Shown here: positions 56,211 through 63,369 of the stretch, piece by piece
Numbering within the stretch: the first letter of the stretch is position 1
Layout of the letters: the number at the start of each line of letters is the position of its first letter
Assembly: GCA_044337705.1 (NCBI GenBank)
Contig: JBIINB010000005.1
Coordinates: 14,092 to 78,091 of the forward strand
Origin: JBEISR01 sp044337705
GTDB taxonomy: Bacteria > Planctomycetota > Planctomycetia > Pirellulales > Pirellulaceae
Length of the DNA stretch: 64,000 bases
Reading direction: 5' to 3'
Position numbers and translations under genes: made by a program
Notes under the pieces: generated by a model
What the model was told of the DNA's origin: nothing
The model's database searches: none
The model's input: only the letters and a program-made list of their open reading frames with translations

Positions 56211-58304
56211 ATGGCCCGCGAACTGAAATGGCTTCGAAACATCGGCATCATCGCTCATATCGACGCGGGCAAAACGACGGTAACCGAACAGATGCTGTTC
56301 ATGAGCGGAGCCAAGCATCGCGCTGGCTCGGTCGATTCAGGCACAACCGAAACCGACGACGATCCGGAGGAGCAGGAGCGGGGGATCACGATCTTTGCTG
56401 CCTGCGTTACCTTTCGCTGGAAAGACTGCACGGTCAACTTGCTGGACACACCAGGCCACGTTGATTTCACCGCCGAAGTCGAACGATGCCTCCGAGTGCT
56501 CGACGGCGCGGTGGTGGTTTTCAGTGCCCGGGAAGGTGTGGAGGCTCAAAGCGAAACGGTCTGGAGGCAGGCAAACAAATATGGCGTACCGCGACTGGTT
56601 TTCATCAACAAGCTGGATCGCGAAGGCGCCGACTACTATCGGGTGCTCGAGGAAATATCGCCACGGCTCAATGCCTCCCCCGTTGCCATTCAGATTCCTG
56701 TCGGTATGGGGCCTTCGCACAGTCGTGATCCGTTCCGTGGCATCATCGATCTGGTGGAGATGAAGTACTTTCGCTTCGATCCGTCCGATGGCGGCAAGAC
56801 GGTCATCGCCGAACCGATTCCCGAGGAGTCGCAGGGCGAGGCGCAGATTTGGCGCGATGAGATGCTTGAAAAACTCTATCCGCATGATGCTGAGCTGATG
56901 GAGTTGGCACTCAACGAGCAGCCGATTCCAGGAGAGATGATACGAGCTGCATTAAGGAAGGCGTGCATCGACCAGGTTCTGCAACCTGTGCTATGCGGCG
57001 CGGCTCTTCATGGGATGGGCATCCAGCCCCTGCTGGACGCTGTCAGCGCTTTCCTTCCAAGTCCTCTGGACCGACCTCCGGTGGAAGGCTGTGACCCGGA
57101 AAAGCCAGAAAAGTCTCTGGTTCGTAAACCAAGCCCCAAAGATCCCTTCTGTGGGCTGGTTTTCAAAATCCTTCCTCAAAAAACGGGCGATCTCTACTGG
57201 ATTCGCGTCTACTCAGGTCGCCTGGAAGCCAACTCCCGAGTCTATGTGCCCAATCGCGATAAGAAAGAAAATGTCGCACAGCTCTGGCAGATCCACGCCA
57301 CCAAAAAGGAACGGCAGGGACAGATCGAAGCGGTGGAATGCGGTGACATCGCCTGCGCAATTGGACCTCGCTACGCGATCACCGGCGACACGTTCTGCGA
57401 CACACGGGAAATGATCCAGCTGCCATCGATCCAGTTCGCGCAAACCGTGCTGTCGATGGCGATTGAACCGGAGAATACCGCCGAACGGAAGAAGCTGGCG
57501 GAGGTCCTGGAGATGCTAAAACGCCAGGACCCCACCTTCACAGCGGTGGAGAATGCCGAGTCAGGGCAGACGCTCATTTCCGGGATGGGGGAGCTGCATC
57601 TGGATGTGATCAAGCATCGACTGACTCGCGATTTCCAGCTCAATGTTCGCTTCTACAAACCGCGGGTCAATTATCGGGAGACGATCGCTAAAGCAGCAAC
57701 CGTCACCGGGCAGTGCAATCGACAAGTGGGGTCCACCCAACTGTTCGCGCGGGTGGAAGTGAAATTCGAACCGATGGAGGACGTCGCGGCAGCCAATCTC
57801 GTCTTTGACCGCACGCCACCTGAGATGATGCTGCCTGAACCGCTTAGGCAGGCGGTGTTGGACGAGCTGAAGAATCGATGCGAGGGAGGAGGACGCGTTG
57901 GGTCATTCCCGCTCACAGGCCTCCGCGTCAGTTTGCTGGGGGCACAAATGGCAGAAACCGGCTCGGATGAAGTCGCCTTTCGAATTGCGGCCAATGATGC
58001 TTTCGAGCAAGGGTTGGAAGAGGGTGGACCGGTGCTGCTGGAACCGGTGATGAAGCTGGAAATCACGACCCCGGACGACTATATGGGCGAACTGGTTGGG
58101 GATTTGCAGCAGCGGCGAGCCATTATTGAAAAGACCGAGAATCGCGGCATGAACACCCTGATCGTCGCTCACGCGCCGCTCAAGGAACTCTTCGGTTACA
58201 GCAGTGCCATCCGCAGCCTCAGCCAAGGCCGCGCCAGCAGCTCCATGGAACCCTTCGGCTACCAGGCGGCGCCGCAGAGCGACCAGGACGCCTTCGGCGC
58301 CTGA
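56211..58304 (+). CDS. Elongation factor G paralogue (EF-G/RRF2-like GTPase)
   Basis: 697 residues from ATG 56211, giving the family start; the frame is open for 26 codons upstream. G1 is NIGIIAHIDAGKTTVTEQMLF (about residues 10-30), G2 ERGITIFAACVTF, G3 DTPGHVDF, G4 NKLDREGAD. Domains II-V follow, with GMGELHLDVIKHRLTRDF and GYSSAIRSLSQGRASSSMEPFGYQ. G2 reads TIFAA where the main EF-G has SAA. The rest agrees with a second, often duplicated, EF-G class seen in planctomycetes, spirochaetes and organelles. It may act in ribosome recycling or translocation rather than as the main EF-G; this is inference. No ribosomal protein genes nearby, unlike a classical fusA in the str operon. Confidence 0.9.
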   Translation: MARELKWLRNIGIIAHIDAGKTTVTEQMLFMSGAKHRAGSVDSGTTETDDDPEEQERGITIFAACVTFRWKDCTVNLLDTPGHVDFTAEVERCLRVLDGAVVVFSAREGVEAQSETVWRQANKYGVPRLVFINKLDREGADYYRVLEEISPRLNASPVAIQIPVGMGPSHSRDPFRGIIDLVEMKYFRFDPSDGGKTVIAEPIPEESQGEAQIWRDEMLEKLYPHDAELMELALNEQPIPGEMIRAALRKACIDQVLQPVLCGAALHGMGIQPLLDAVSAFLPSPLDRPPVEGCDPEKPEKSLVRKPSPKDPFCGLVFKILPQKTGDLYWIRVYSGRLEANSRVYVPNRDKKENVAQLWQIHATKKERQGQIEAVECGDIACAIGPRYAITGDTFCDTREMIQLPSIQFAQTVLSMAIEPENTAERKKLAEVLEMLKRQDPTFTAVENAESGQTLISGMGELHLDVIKHRLTRDFQLNVRFYKPRVNYRETIAKAATVTGQCNRQVGSTQLFARVEVKFEPMEDVAAANLVFDRTPPEMMLPEPLRQAVLDELKNRCEGGGRVGSFPLTGLRVSLLGAQMAETGSDEVAFRIAANDAFEQGLEEGGPVLLEPVMKLEITTPDDYMGELVGDLQQRRAIIEKTENRGMNTLIVAHAPLKELFGYSSAIRSLSQGRASSSMEPFGYQAAPQSDQDAFGA

Positions 58305-58347
58305 CCAACCGGGATGCTGTGGCGTCCCGTAGCTGCTTTTGTTGTAG

Positions 58348-58539
58348 CCGCCATCTCCAGATGGTGGATGAACCGGATGGAGGTCCAGCATTACTATCCA
58401 CCGCTTGGCAGCGGTGGCTACGAAGATTCGGTTGCTCCCAGAAGCAATTTCCCTACCCGTTCACGGTAGCCACCATCGCCAGATGGTGGATGAACTGGAT
58501 GGAGGTCCAGCATTACTATCCACCGCTTGGCAGCGGTGG
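58348..58539. repeat. Composite hairpin repeat, two units (locus C)
   Basis: Hairpin 1 at 58348-58367 (two mismatches) and 58470-58489, hairpin 2 at 58398-58417 and 58520-58539. Both hairpins repeat at exactly 122 bases, and hairpin 1 to hairpin 2 is exactly 50. GTAGCCACC before hairpin 1 can also pair with GGTGGCTAC after hairpin 2. Located between the convergent EF-G and DUF2293 genes. Confidence 0.93.
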
Positions 58540-58570
58540 ATAGGCATCTTTTGACGTCAGCGCCGCAAAT

Positions 58571-59239
58571 CTATTGTTTGGCGATGTTGGCTAGCGGGCA
58601 GTTCGGCTCTGCAGGTCTCCCGCGCCGATACGCATCCAGGAGTTCGACGGAACGTTGTGCTAACATCCTTCGCACCTCGCGGCGTTTCCCCTTCACCCTG
58701 GGAATCACCATGCCGTCGTACCCGGTGGTCTGGTGTCGCATCCAGGCAATGACCGCCGCTTCGGCTCGCTTCTCGACCGGGATTCGCTTGGTCCTCGCGA
58801 CGGTACCGCTTCCCACAGGCGTCGCATGATCAGTGACTGCCCGCGCCAGAAGCCTGCCCCGCTCAGCGTGACTGGGATGGAAATTCAGAAAGCTCAAAAC
58901 CGCACCGTAGAAATCCTCGACGTATTCCTCCTGCGCATGCTCGCGTCTCTTGGCCTCAGCAACTTTTCGCTTGGCATAGCTTTCCGTCGATCGCTCGGCC
59001 TCTAGTTCACTCCGGATCCGGTCGATGGTGTCGGACGGTGCCCAGACACCACGGGAGAAGATCTTTTTCCCTTTCTTCTCTTGCACGATCCAGAATTGGC
59101 CTGCAGCTTTGACACGCCGCGTCATCGCTGCGTCGCCTGGAGGTAGCAAAACCCAGTCGGAAGGAACCATCAGAACCTGTCCACTAGCGGTCTGCACGGT
59201 ATCCGACGACGGACCTGGTAGAAACGTTTGCTCGCTCAT
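58571..59239 (-). CDS. DUF2293 protein
   Basis: 222 residues from ATG 59239 (GGAGG 7 bases upstream; an ATG three bases earlier is equally open). The C-terminal third contains the DUF2293 core: LLARAVTDHATPVGSGTVARTKRIPVEKRAEAAVIAWMRHQTTGYDGMVIPRVKGKRREVRRMLAQ. The N-terminal part is a small domain with an ELEAERSTESYAKRKVAEAKRREHAQEEYVEDFY helix rich in charged residues. The family is of unknown function; its RNA-like basic pattern suggests nucleic-acid binding, but this is inference. It sits between the repeat locus C and the palindrome at 59261 near a tRNA. Confidence 0.9.
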   Translation of the reverse strand: MSEQTFLPGPSSDTVQTASGQVLMVPSDWVLLPPGDAAMTRRVKAAGQFWIVQEKKGKKIFSRGVWAPSDTIDRIRSELEAERSTESYAKRKVAEAKRREHAQEEYVEDFYGAVLSFLNFHPSHAERGRLLARAVTDHATPVGSGTVARTKRIPVEKRAEAAVIAWMRHQTTGYDGMVIPRVKGKRREVRRMLAQRSVELLDAYRRGRPAEPNCPLANIAKQ

Positions 59240-59260
59240 CATTTCGCCTCCTTGGGGATG

Positions 59261-59307
59261 GAAAAGGTGTCAGGACTCTTTTCCGAAAAGAGTCCTGACA
59301 CCTTTTC
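59261..59307. repeat. 47-base perfect palindrome
   Basis: Left arm 59261-59283 and right arm 59285-59307 are exact reverse complements (23 bases) around a single C. The core reads GTCAGGACTCTTTTC / GAAAAGAGTCCTGAC. Begins 22 bases upstream of the DUF2293 start. As RNA it would form a stem too long for a protein operator, so a REP-type or mobile-element end is more likely. Confidence 0.95.
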
Positions 59308-59311
59308 TTGT

Positions 59312-59575
59312 TCATAGTCCAGGGTGACCTGGATACTGTAGTTGGCTGACCAAGGGATCTCGGTGATGAGATTCCCTAGCCGATTGATCCACTGGAGACC
59401 AAAGGCGACTCCCATTACCATCGGCGATGTTGGCCGAGATTGATAGAGCGGTGCGATTGAGTTGGTTGACTAGGAAGCCGTAGCCGCGGGGAATTTCTTC
59501 GGACGTAGCACAGACTTGATCTGCGAAGTCAACGGACTTCTGGTAAACGAGGAGCTTCTGGTATCGAAAGCCAAC
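59312..59575 (-). pseudogene. Truncated four-helix-bundle (S23/IVP-like) protein gene
   Basis: The minus strand reads YQKSVDFADQVCATSEEIPRGYGFLVNQLNRTALSISANIADGNG, which matches the opening of four-helix-bundle proteins of the 23S rRNA intervening-sequence family. After GNG the frame loses the expected continuation and ends at a TGA (59314-59312). An in-frame TAG lies just upstream and no start codon survives, so the gene is broken at both ends. The remnant sits between the palindrome, the DUF2293 gene and a tRNA. Confidence 0.75.
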
Positions 59576-59593
59576 CTACCGCTCCAGAAGAAG

Positions 59594-59702
59594 AAAGTAG
59601 AGCAGTAGAAAGTAGACCGAGTAGAGAAGAGAAAGTTTAGTGGCTCTGAACGTCTGCAACCCTAAAAGTGTCCGGGTTACGGAGGCTCTACTGCTCTACT
59701 TT
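59594..59702. repeat. 16-base inverted repeat flanking about 77 bases
   Basis: AAAGTAGAGCAGTAGA at 59594-59609 and its exact complement TCTACTGCTCTACTTT at 59687-59702. The flanks are purine- or pyrimidine-rich (AGTAG/CTACT blocks). It could be the ends of a tiny non-autonomous element next to the broken four-helix-bundle gene. No transposase is seen. Confidence 0.8.
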
Positions 59703-59719
59703 CTCTCCTCTACTCTCTA

Positions 59720-59744
59720 TTTTTTGCGGCTTTGCCGCAAAAAA
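59720..59744. repeat. Palindrome beside tRNA-Pro
   Basis: TTTTTTGCGGC and GCCGCAAAAAA around a TTT loop. Because it is self-complementary, the T run lies on the 5' side of the stem on both strands, so it lacks the 3' T tract of a true intrinsic terminator. It starts right after the tRNA 3' end. Confidence 0.8.
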
Positions 59745-59820
59745 TCGGGGCGGCGGGATTCGAACCCACGACCTCCACCACCCCAAGGTGGCGCGCTAAT
59801 CCAGGCTGCGCTACGCCCCG
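59745..59820 (-). tRNA. tRNA-Pro (anticodon GGG)
   Basis: Minus-strand cloverleaf: acceptor CGGGGCG pairs with CGCCCCG with discriminator A; D arm GCGC...GCGC; anticodon arm CCACC-TTGGGGT-GGTGG, anticodon GGG; T arm GTGGG-TTCGAAT-CCCGC. 76 bases without an encoded CCA. Confidence 0.95.
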
Positions 59821-60227
59821 TTCTTGAAGATTACACCTTGCCGATTCCAATCCGAAAACCAACAGGATTCCGTTGGGGTACAAACCACCAGTTCAGGCAA
59901 AACTGCCCAGATGGTTGAATCCTGTTAAGTTCCCCATCAAGCAAGCCAACCTTATTGTATCGAAACCGCCTCCCGCCGCAACGTCGCCTACTCCCCTGAC
60001 GCCCCATTTTTCTCGGTGGAGATCCTTCGCTTGAATTCATCGAAGCATATCCTCGACATCGATCCCGATCGCTTGGCTCGCTTCTCTTCAGCCCCCTGTA
60101 GAATCGATCGATTTCTTTCCCGGAGCTGATGCGGCCCTTCCGGATCCAACGCTCTGCGATTTCAATCAGCTAAACTAACATCGTTCACTTGACGGCATCG
60201 ATCGCTTGGGAAGGTCCCCTTCTATCC
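59821..60227. promoter_or_regulatory. Divergent region between tRNA-Pro and proC
   Basis: About 400 bases containing the promoters of the tRNA and probably of proC. An A/T-poor stretch with no recognisable gene; a CGATCGATTT-type motif occurs near 60105 but I assign no function. Confidence 0.35.
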
Positions 60228-61037
60228 ATGGATGCAGAAAAACTCGGTTTTCTCGGTGGCGGCCAGATGGCCACCGCGTTGGCTCAAGGCGCCATCGCCA
60301 AAGGCATGCTGGCTGAAAGGCAACTGCACTTTTGCGAACCTTCCTCGCCGCAGGCCGATAAATTGCGAGACCGTTTCAACGGATGCAGGATCGATTCCAG
60401 TCCAGAGCCGATTTTCCGCGACTGCGCGACGATCGTCCTGGCGATCAAGCCCCAGGTGCTTCATCATGTCCACCCGCAGTATCGGCCGCTGATCCGTACT
60501 GGTCACCGCATCCTCTCGATCGTCGCCGGCGTCTCAATCGAAACTCTGTCGGAATGGCTTGGCACCGAACGCATCATTCGCGTCATGCCCAATACCCCAG
60601 TCCAGGTTCTGGCCGGGGCCTCGGGCATTTCCTACGGGAATGGCACCACCGAGGTGGATCGTACTTGGGCGATGGAGTTCATGAAGAGCGTTGGACTGGC
60701 TGTGGAGGTGGCCGATCCACAGTTGCATGCGGTCACCGGCGTTTCAGGCTCCGGGCCTGCGTATGTTCTCACGGTGATCGAGGCGATGGCCGATGGTGGT
60801 GTCGCGGCAGGACTTTCTCGCTCAGTCGCTCTTCAACTGGCCGCTCAAACAGTCCTGGGTGCTGCCAAGATGGTCCTGGAAACTGGAGTCCATCCGGCGA
60901 CCCTTCGCGACCAGGTCGCCAGCCCCGGCGGGACGACGATCGAAGCGATTCGTGCTCTGGAGCAGCATGGCCTTCGCAGTGCACTGATCGAGGCAGTGCT
61001 GGCCGCCACCAAGCGATCCAAGGAATTGGCTGGCTGA
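60228..61037 (+). CDS. proC: Pyrroline-5-carboxylate reductase
   Basis: 269 residues from ATG 60228; an in-frame TTG at 60189 would add 13 residues and is less likely. MDAEKLGFLGGGQMATALAQGAIAKGML is the NAD(P)H-binding Rossmann start. VRVMPNTPVQVLAGASG, HAVTGVSGSGPAYVLTVIEAMADGGVAAGL, and LRDQVASPGGTTIEAIRALE are the usual family blocks. It carries out the last step of proline synthesis. It stands next to a tRNA-Pro gene on the other strand, which is coincidental as far as can be told. It converges with miaB (104 bases between stops). Confidence 0.96.
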   Translation: MDAEKLGFLGGGQMATALAQGAIAKGMLAERQLHFCEPSSPQADKLRDRFNGCRIDSSPEPIFRDCATIVLAIKPQVLHHVHPQYRPLIRTGHRILSIVAGVSIETLSEWLGTERIIRVMPNTPVQVLAGASGISYGNGTTEVDRTWAMEFMKSVGLAVEVADPQLHAVTGVSGSGPAYVLTVIEAMADGGVAAGLSRSVALQLAAQTVLGAAKMVLETGVHPATLRDQVASPGGTTIEAIRALEQHGLRSALIEAVLAATKRSKELAG

Positions 61038-61141
61038 TCCCGCCATCCACAGCCAGATTCATTCCAATAGTTCTTAGAATGTGGCCGCAAAGTTTTGAAA
61101 GCGACCAAGTCAGTCTTTCCTAAGTTGGTCTCGGCGAAGAG

Positions 61142-62590
61142 TTACTTTGTCGGCATTGCGATCGATTCCAAGGGCAGCGAATGCACTGTCTCCTGGGTTT
61201 CCACGCCACCGAACAGAGTATGGCAACTGGCGTCGTGAATCAGCACCTGAAGCAGCTGACCTGCCTGCCGTTCGTTGCCATCCCAGACAACAATTCGGTC
61301 GCACGCAGTGCGTCCGGTCATCTGACGGATCGGACCTGTCTCACCGCGCTTGATCGATACCTTGCTAGGCCCTTCGACCAGGACTTCCACCCTTCTTCCA
61401 AGAAAACGCTGGTTGTCTTCTTCGCTGATCCGGTTCTGCACTTCCAGCAGCTTCATGTTTCGAGCTGTCTTTACCTCTTGCGGCACATCGTCCGAGTAGA
61501 GTTCTGCCCCCTTCGTTCCGGGTCGAACTGAATACTGAAAAATGAAACTGTTCTTGAATCGCCATCGCTCCACCAGCTCCACCGTCTTCAAAAAATCGTC
61601 GTCGGTTTCCCCACAGAATCCAACGATGAAATCACTCGATACCGCCGCCTCGGGAAGGATCGTTCGAATCCTTTCCATCATGTTGTCGTAGTCCGCCACC
61701 GTGTAGCCGCGTTTCATTCGCTTGAGCACAGCGTCCGAGCCGCTTTGGGCAGGCACGTGCAGATACGGACAGCATTTCGGGAGATCCCGAACAGTTTCCA
61801 GTAGCTCAGTGGTCATGTCCTTCGGGTAATTGGTGACGAATTTGATCCGTTCGATTCCTTCGATCGCGTGCAGAGAATGGAGCAGATCGGCCATGCGGAC
61901 GGTGCGATCGCCTACTGCATAGCGATAGCTGTTCACTGTCTGACCTAACAACGTGATTTCCTTGCAGCCCTGGTCGGCCAGGATTTTGGCCTCATCAAGA
62001 ATCTGGTCGGGGTGCCGACCTTGCTCCGGACCACGCGTCATCGGGACGATGCAATAAGTGCAGAACTTATCGCAGCCGATCTGAATCCTAAGATATGCCT
62101 GAAAAGGGGTTGGCCGCATGGCCGGATCGCGCAGCGGATCAAAAGTTTCGTGACTGCGACGAATATCTTCCTGGGAGCCATCCCGCCGTCCCAAACTGAC
62201 GGCCACCTGCGGCCCCGACCCCTGCTGAATCCCTTCAATCAGCTCAGGGATCCGGTGCAACTGCCCCGGCCCTACGACCAAATCGACATAGGGGGCACGT
62301 TCCAGGACCAATCGCTGGTCCTTCTGCGCCATACAACCCATCACTCCAATGATCTTTTCAGGATGCTCCGACTTCCACTTCTTCAGTTTGGCCAGATTGC
62401 TGTAAACCTTTTCCTCTGCATGTTCCCGAACACTACAGGTATTAAACAGCAAGGTGTCGGCTGAATAGGGATCTGATGTGAGCCCATAGCCCTGCTTCCG
62501 CAAGGCAGCCACCACCATCTCGCTGTCCAGCACATTCATCTGGCAGCCGACCGTTTCGATGTAAAGCTTCTTGGTCTGCGTCGGATCCAT
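61142..62590 (-). CDS. miaB: tRNA-2-methylthio-N6-dimethylallyladenosine synthase
   Basis: 482 residues from ATG 62590, with GAGGGG nearby; the frame stays open 26 codons upstream. N-terminal UPF0004 domain: cysteines in IETVGCQMN, LLFNTCSVREHAEEK, and IGVMGCMAQ. Radical-SAM site: IGCDKFCTYCIVP. C-terminal TRAM-type domain with RRVEVLVEGPSKVSIK and QMTGRTACDRIVVWDGN. MiaB adds the methylthio group to A37 of tRNAs reading UNN codons. Length and blocks favour MiaB over RimO and MtaB. Confidence 0.95.
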   Translation of the reverse strand: MDPTQTKKLYIETVGCQMNVLDSEMVVAALRKQGYGLTSDPYSADTLLFNTCSVREHAEEKVYSNLAKLKKWKSEHPEKIIGVMGCMAQKDQRLVLERAPYVDLVVGPGQLHRIPELIEGIQQGSGPQVAVSLGRRDGSQEDIRRSHETFDPLRDPAMRPTPFQAYLRIQIGCDKFCTYCIVPMTRGPEQGRHPDQILDEAKILADQGCKEITLLGQTVNSYRYAVGDRTVRMADLLHSLHAIEGIERIKFVTNYPKDMTTELLETVRDLPKCCPYLHVPAQSGSDAVLKRMKRGYTVADYDNMMERIRTILPEAAVSSDFIVGFCGETDDDFLKTVELVERWRFKNSFIFQYSVRPGTKGAELYSDDVPQEVKTARNMKLLEVQNRISEEDNQRFLGRRVEVLVEGPSKVSIKRGETGPIRQMTGRTACDRIVVWDGNERQAGQLLQVLIHDASCHTLFGGVETQETVHSLPLESIAMPTK

Positions 62591-63369
62591 CGATCCCCTC
62601 ACTCCTCGGTCAAATCCCAGAATCTCTATCATCCCTGAGGCAGTCTCCACCGAATGGGATGGAGGCAAAATCCCCAGTGAAAGATCGTAGCATCCCCAGC
62701 CCTGACGTCCACATCAATCGCTGATCATCGCTCGGGCCTTAGTGGATTTCGCAGGACTAACGGTCATGTTTCCAGAAATTCCGCCCGGAAAACGTTGTTC
62801 CGACGCTTTTCACGCGGTGGCAAACCTAGGCGATAGAGTCCATCCCTTACAAGCATCCATCATCGACGACGGTACATCGAATCATCTACTTCGGTGGAGT
62901 CTCTCCACCTCTTAGCAGCGGCGGCTACGAAGAATCAGTTGCTTCCAGAAGCAAATTCCCCGACCGTTCACGGTAGCCACCATCGCCAGATGGTGGATGA
63001 ACTGGCTGGACCCTCTGCAAAAGTCTCCACCGCTGGGCAGCGGTGGCTACGGGGAATCAGTTGCTTCCAGAAGCAAATTCCCCGACCGTTCACGGTAGCC
63101 ACCATCGCCAGATGGTGGATGAACTGGCTGGACCCTCTGCAAAAGTCTCCACCGCTTGGCAGCGGTGGCTACGGGGAATCAGTCTCCACCGCTTGGCAGC
63201 GACGGCTACGGGGAATCAGTCTCCACCGCTTGGTGGCGGTCGCTACGGGGAGATGGTGGTTACAGGAAGAGCGGGATTCAAATAAAATGCCAAGCGAACT
63301 TGATCCGACTCGTCGATGATCGCACCGGTCCACCCTCTGCTGTGGGAGCCTCGCTTGCGAGGAATCTTC
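62591..63369. promoter_or_regulatory. Divergent region between miaB and serine dehydratase
   Basis: About 780 bases, nearly half taken by the repeat array at 62.9-63.25 kb. The other part holds the promoters of both genes, which I cannot place. Frames of 60-148 codons across the array reflect the repeats, not genes. Confidence 0.4.
62906..63242. repeat. Composite hairpin repeat, expanded array (locus D)
   Basis: A decayed hairpin 2 (62906-62925), then two full units with hairpin 1 at 62977-62996 and 63099-63118 (period 122) and hairpin 2 at 63027-63046 and 63149-63168 (50 bases after each). The linker sequence differs from loci A-C (CTGGCTGGACCCTCTGC). After the last full unit, the hairpin-2 segment is repeated in tandem with a 37-base period starting at 63145, 63182 and 63219, the later copies losing arm pairing. 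It lies between the divergent miaB and serine dehydratase genes. Confidence 0.93.

Noticed and set aside
59720..59744. Intrinsic terminator for tRNA-Pro
   Set aside because: T run lies 5' of the stem on both strands, so it lacks the needed 3' T tail.
62906..63242. CRISPR array
   Set aside because: Repeats are hairpins of 20 bases with near-identical linkers and 122- or 37-base periods; spacers are not unique and no cas genes are present.
62894..63319. 142-codon plus frame over the hairpin array
   Set aside because: Its residues mirror the repeat unit and repeat with it; not a gene.
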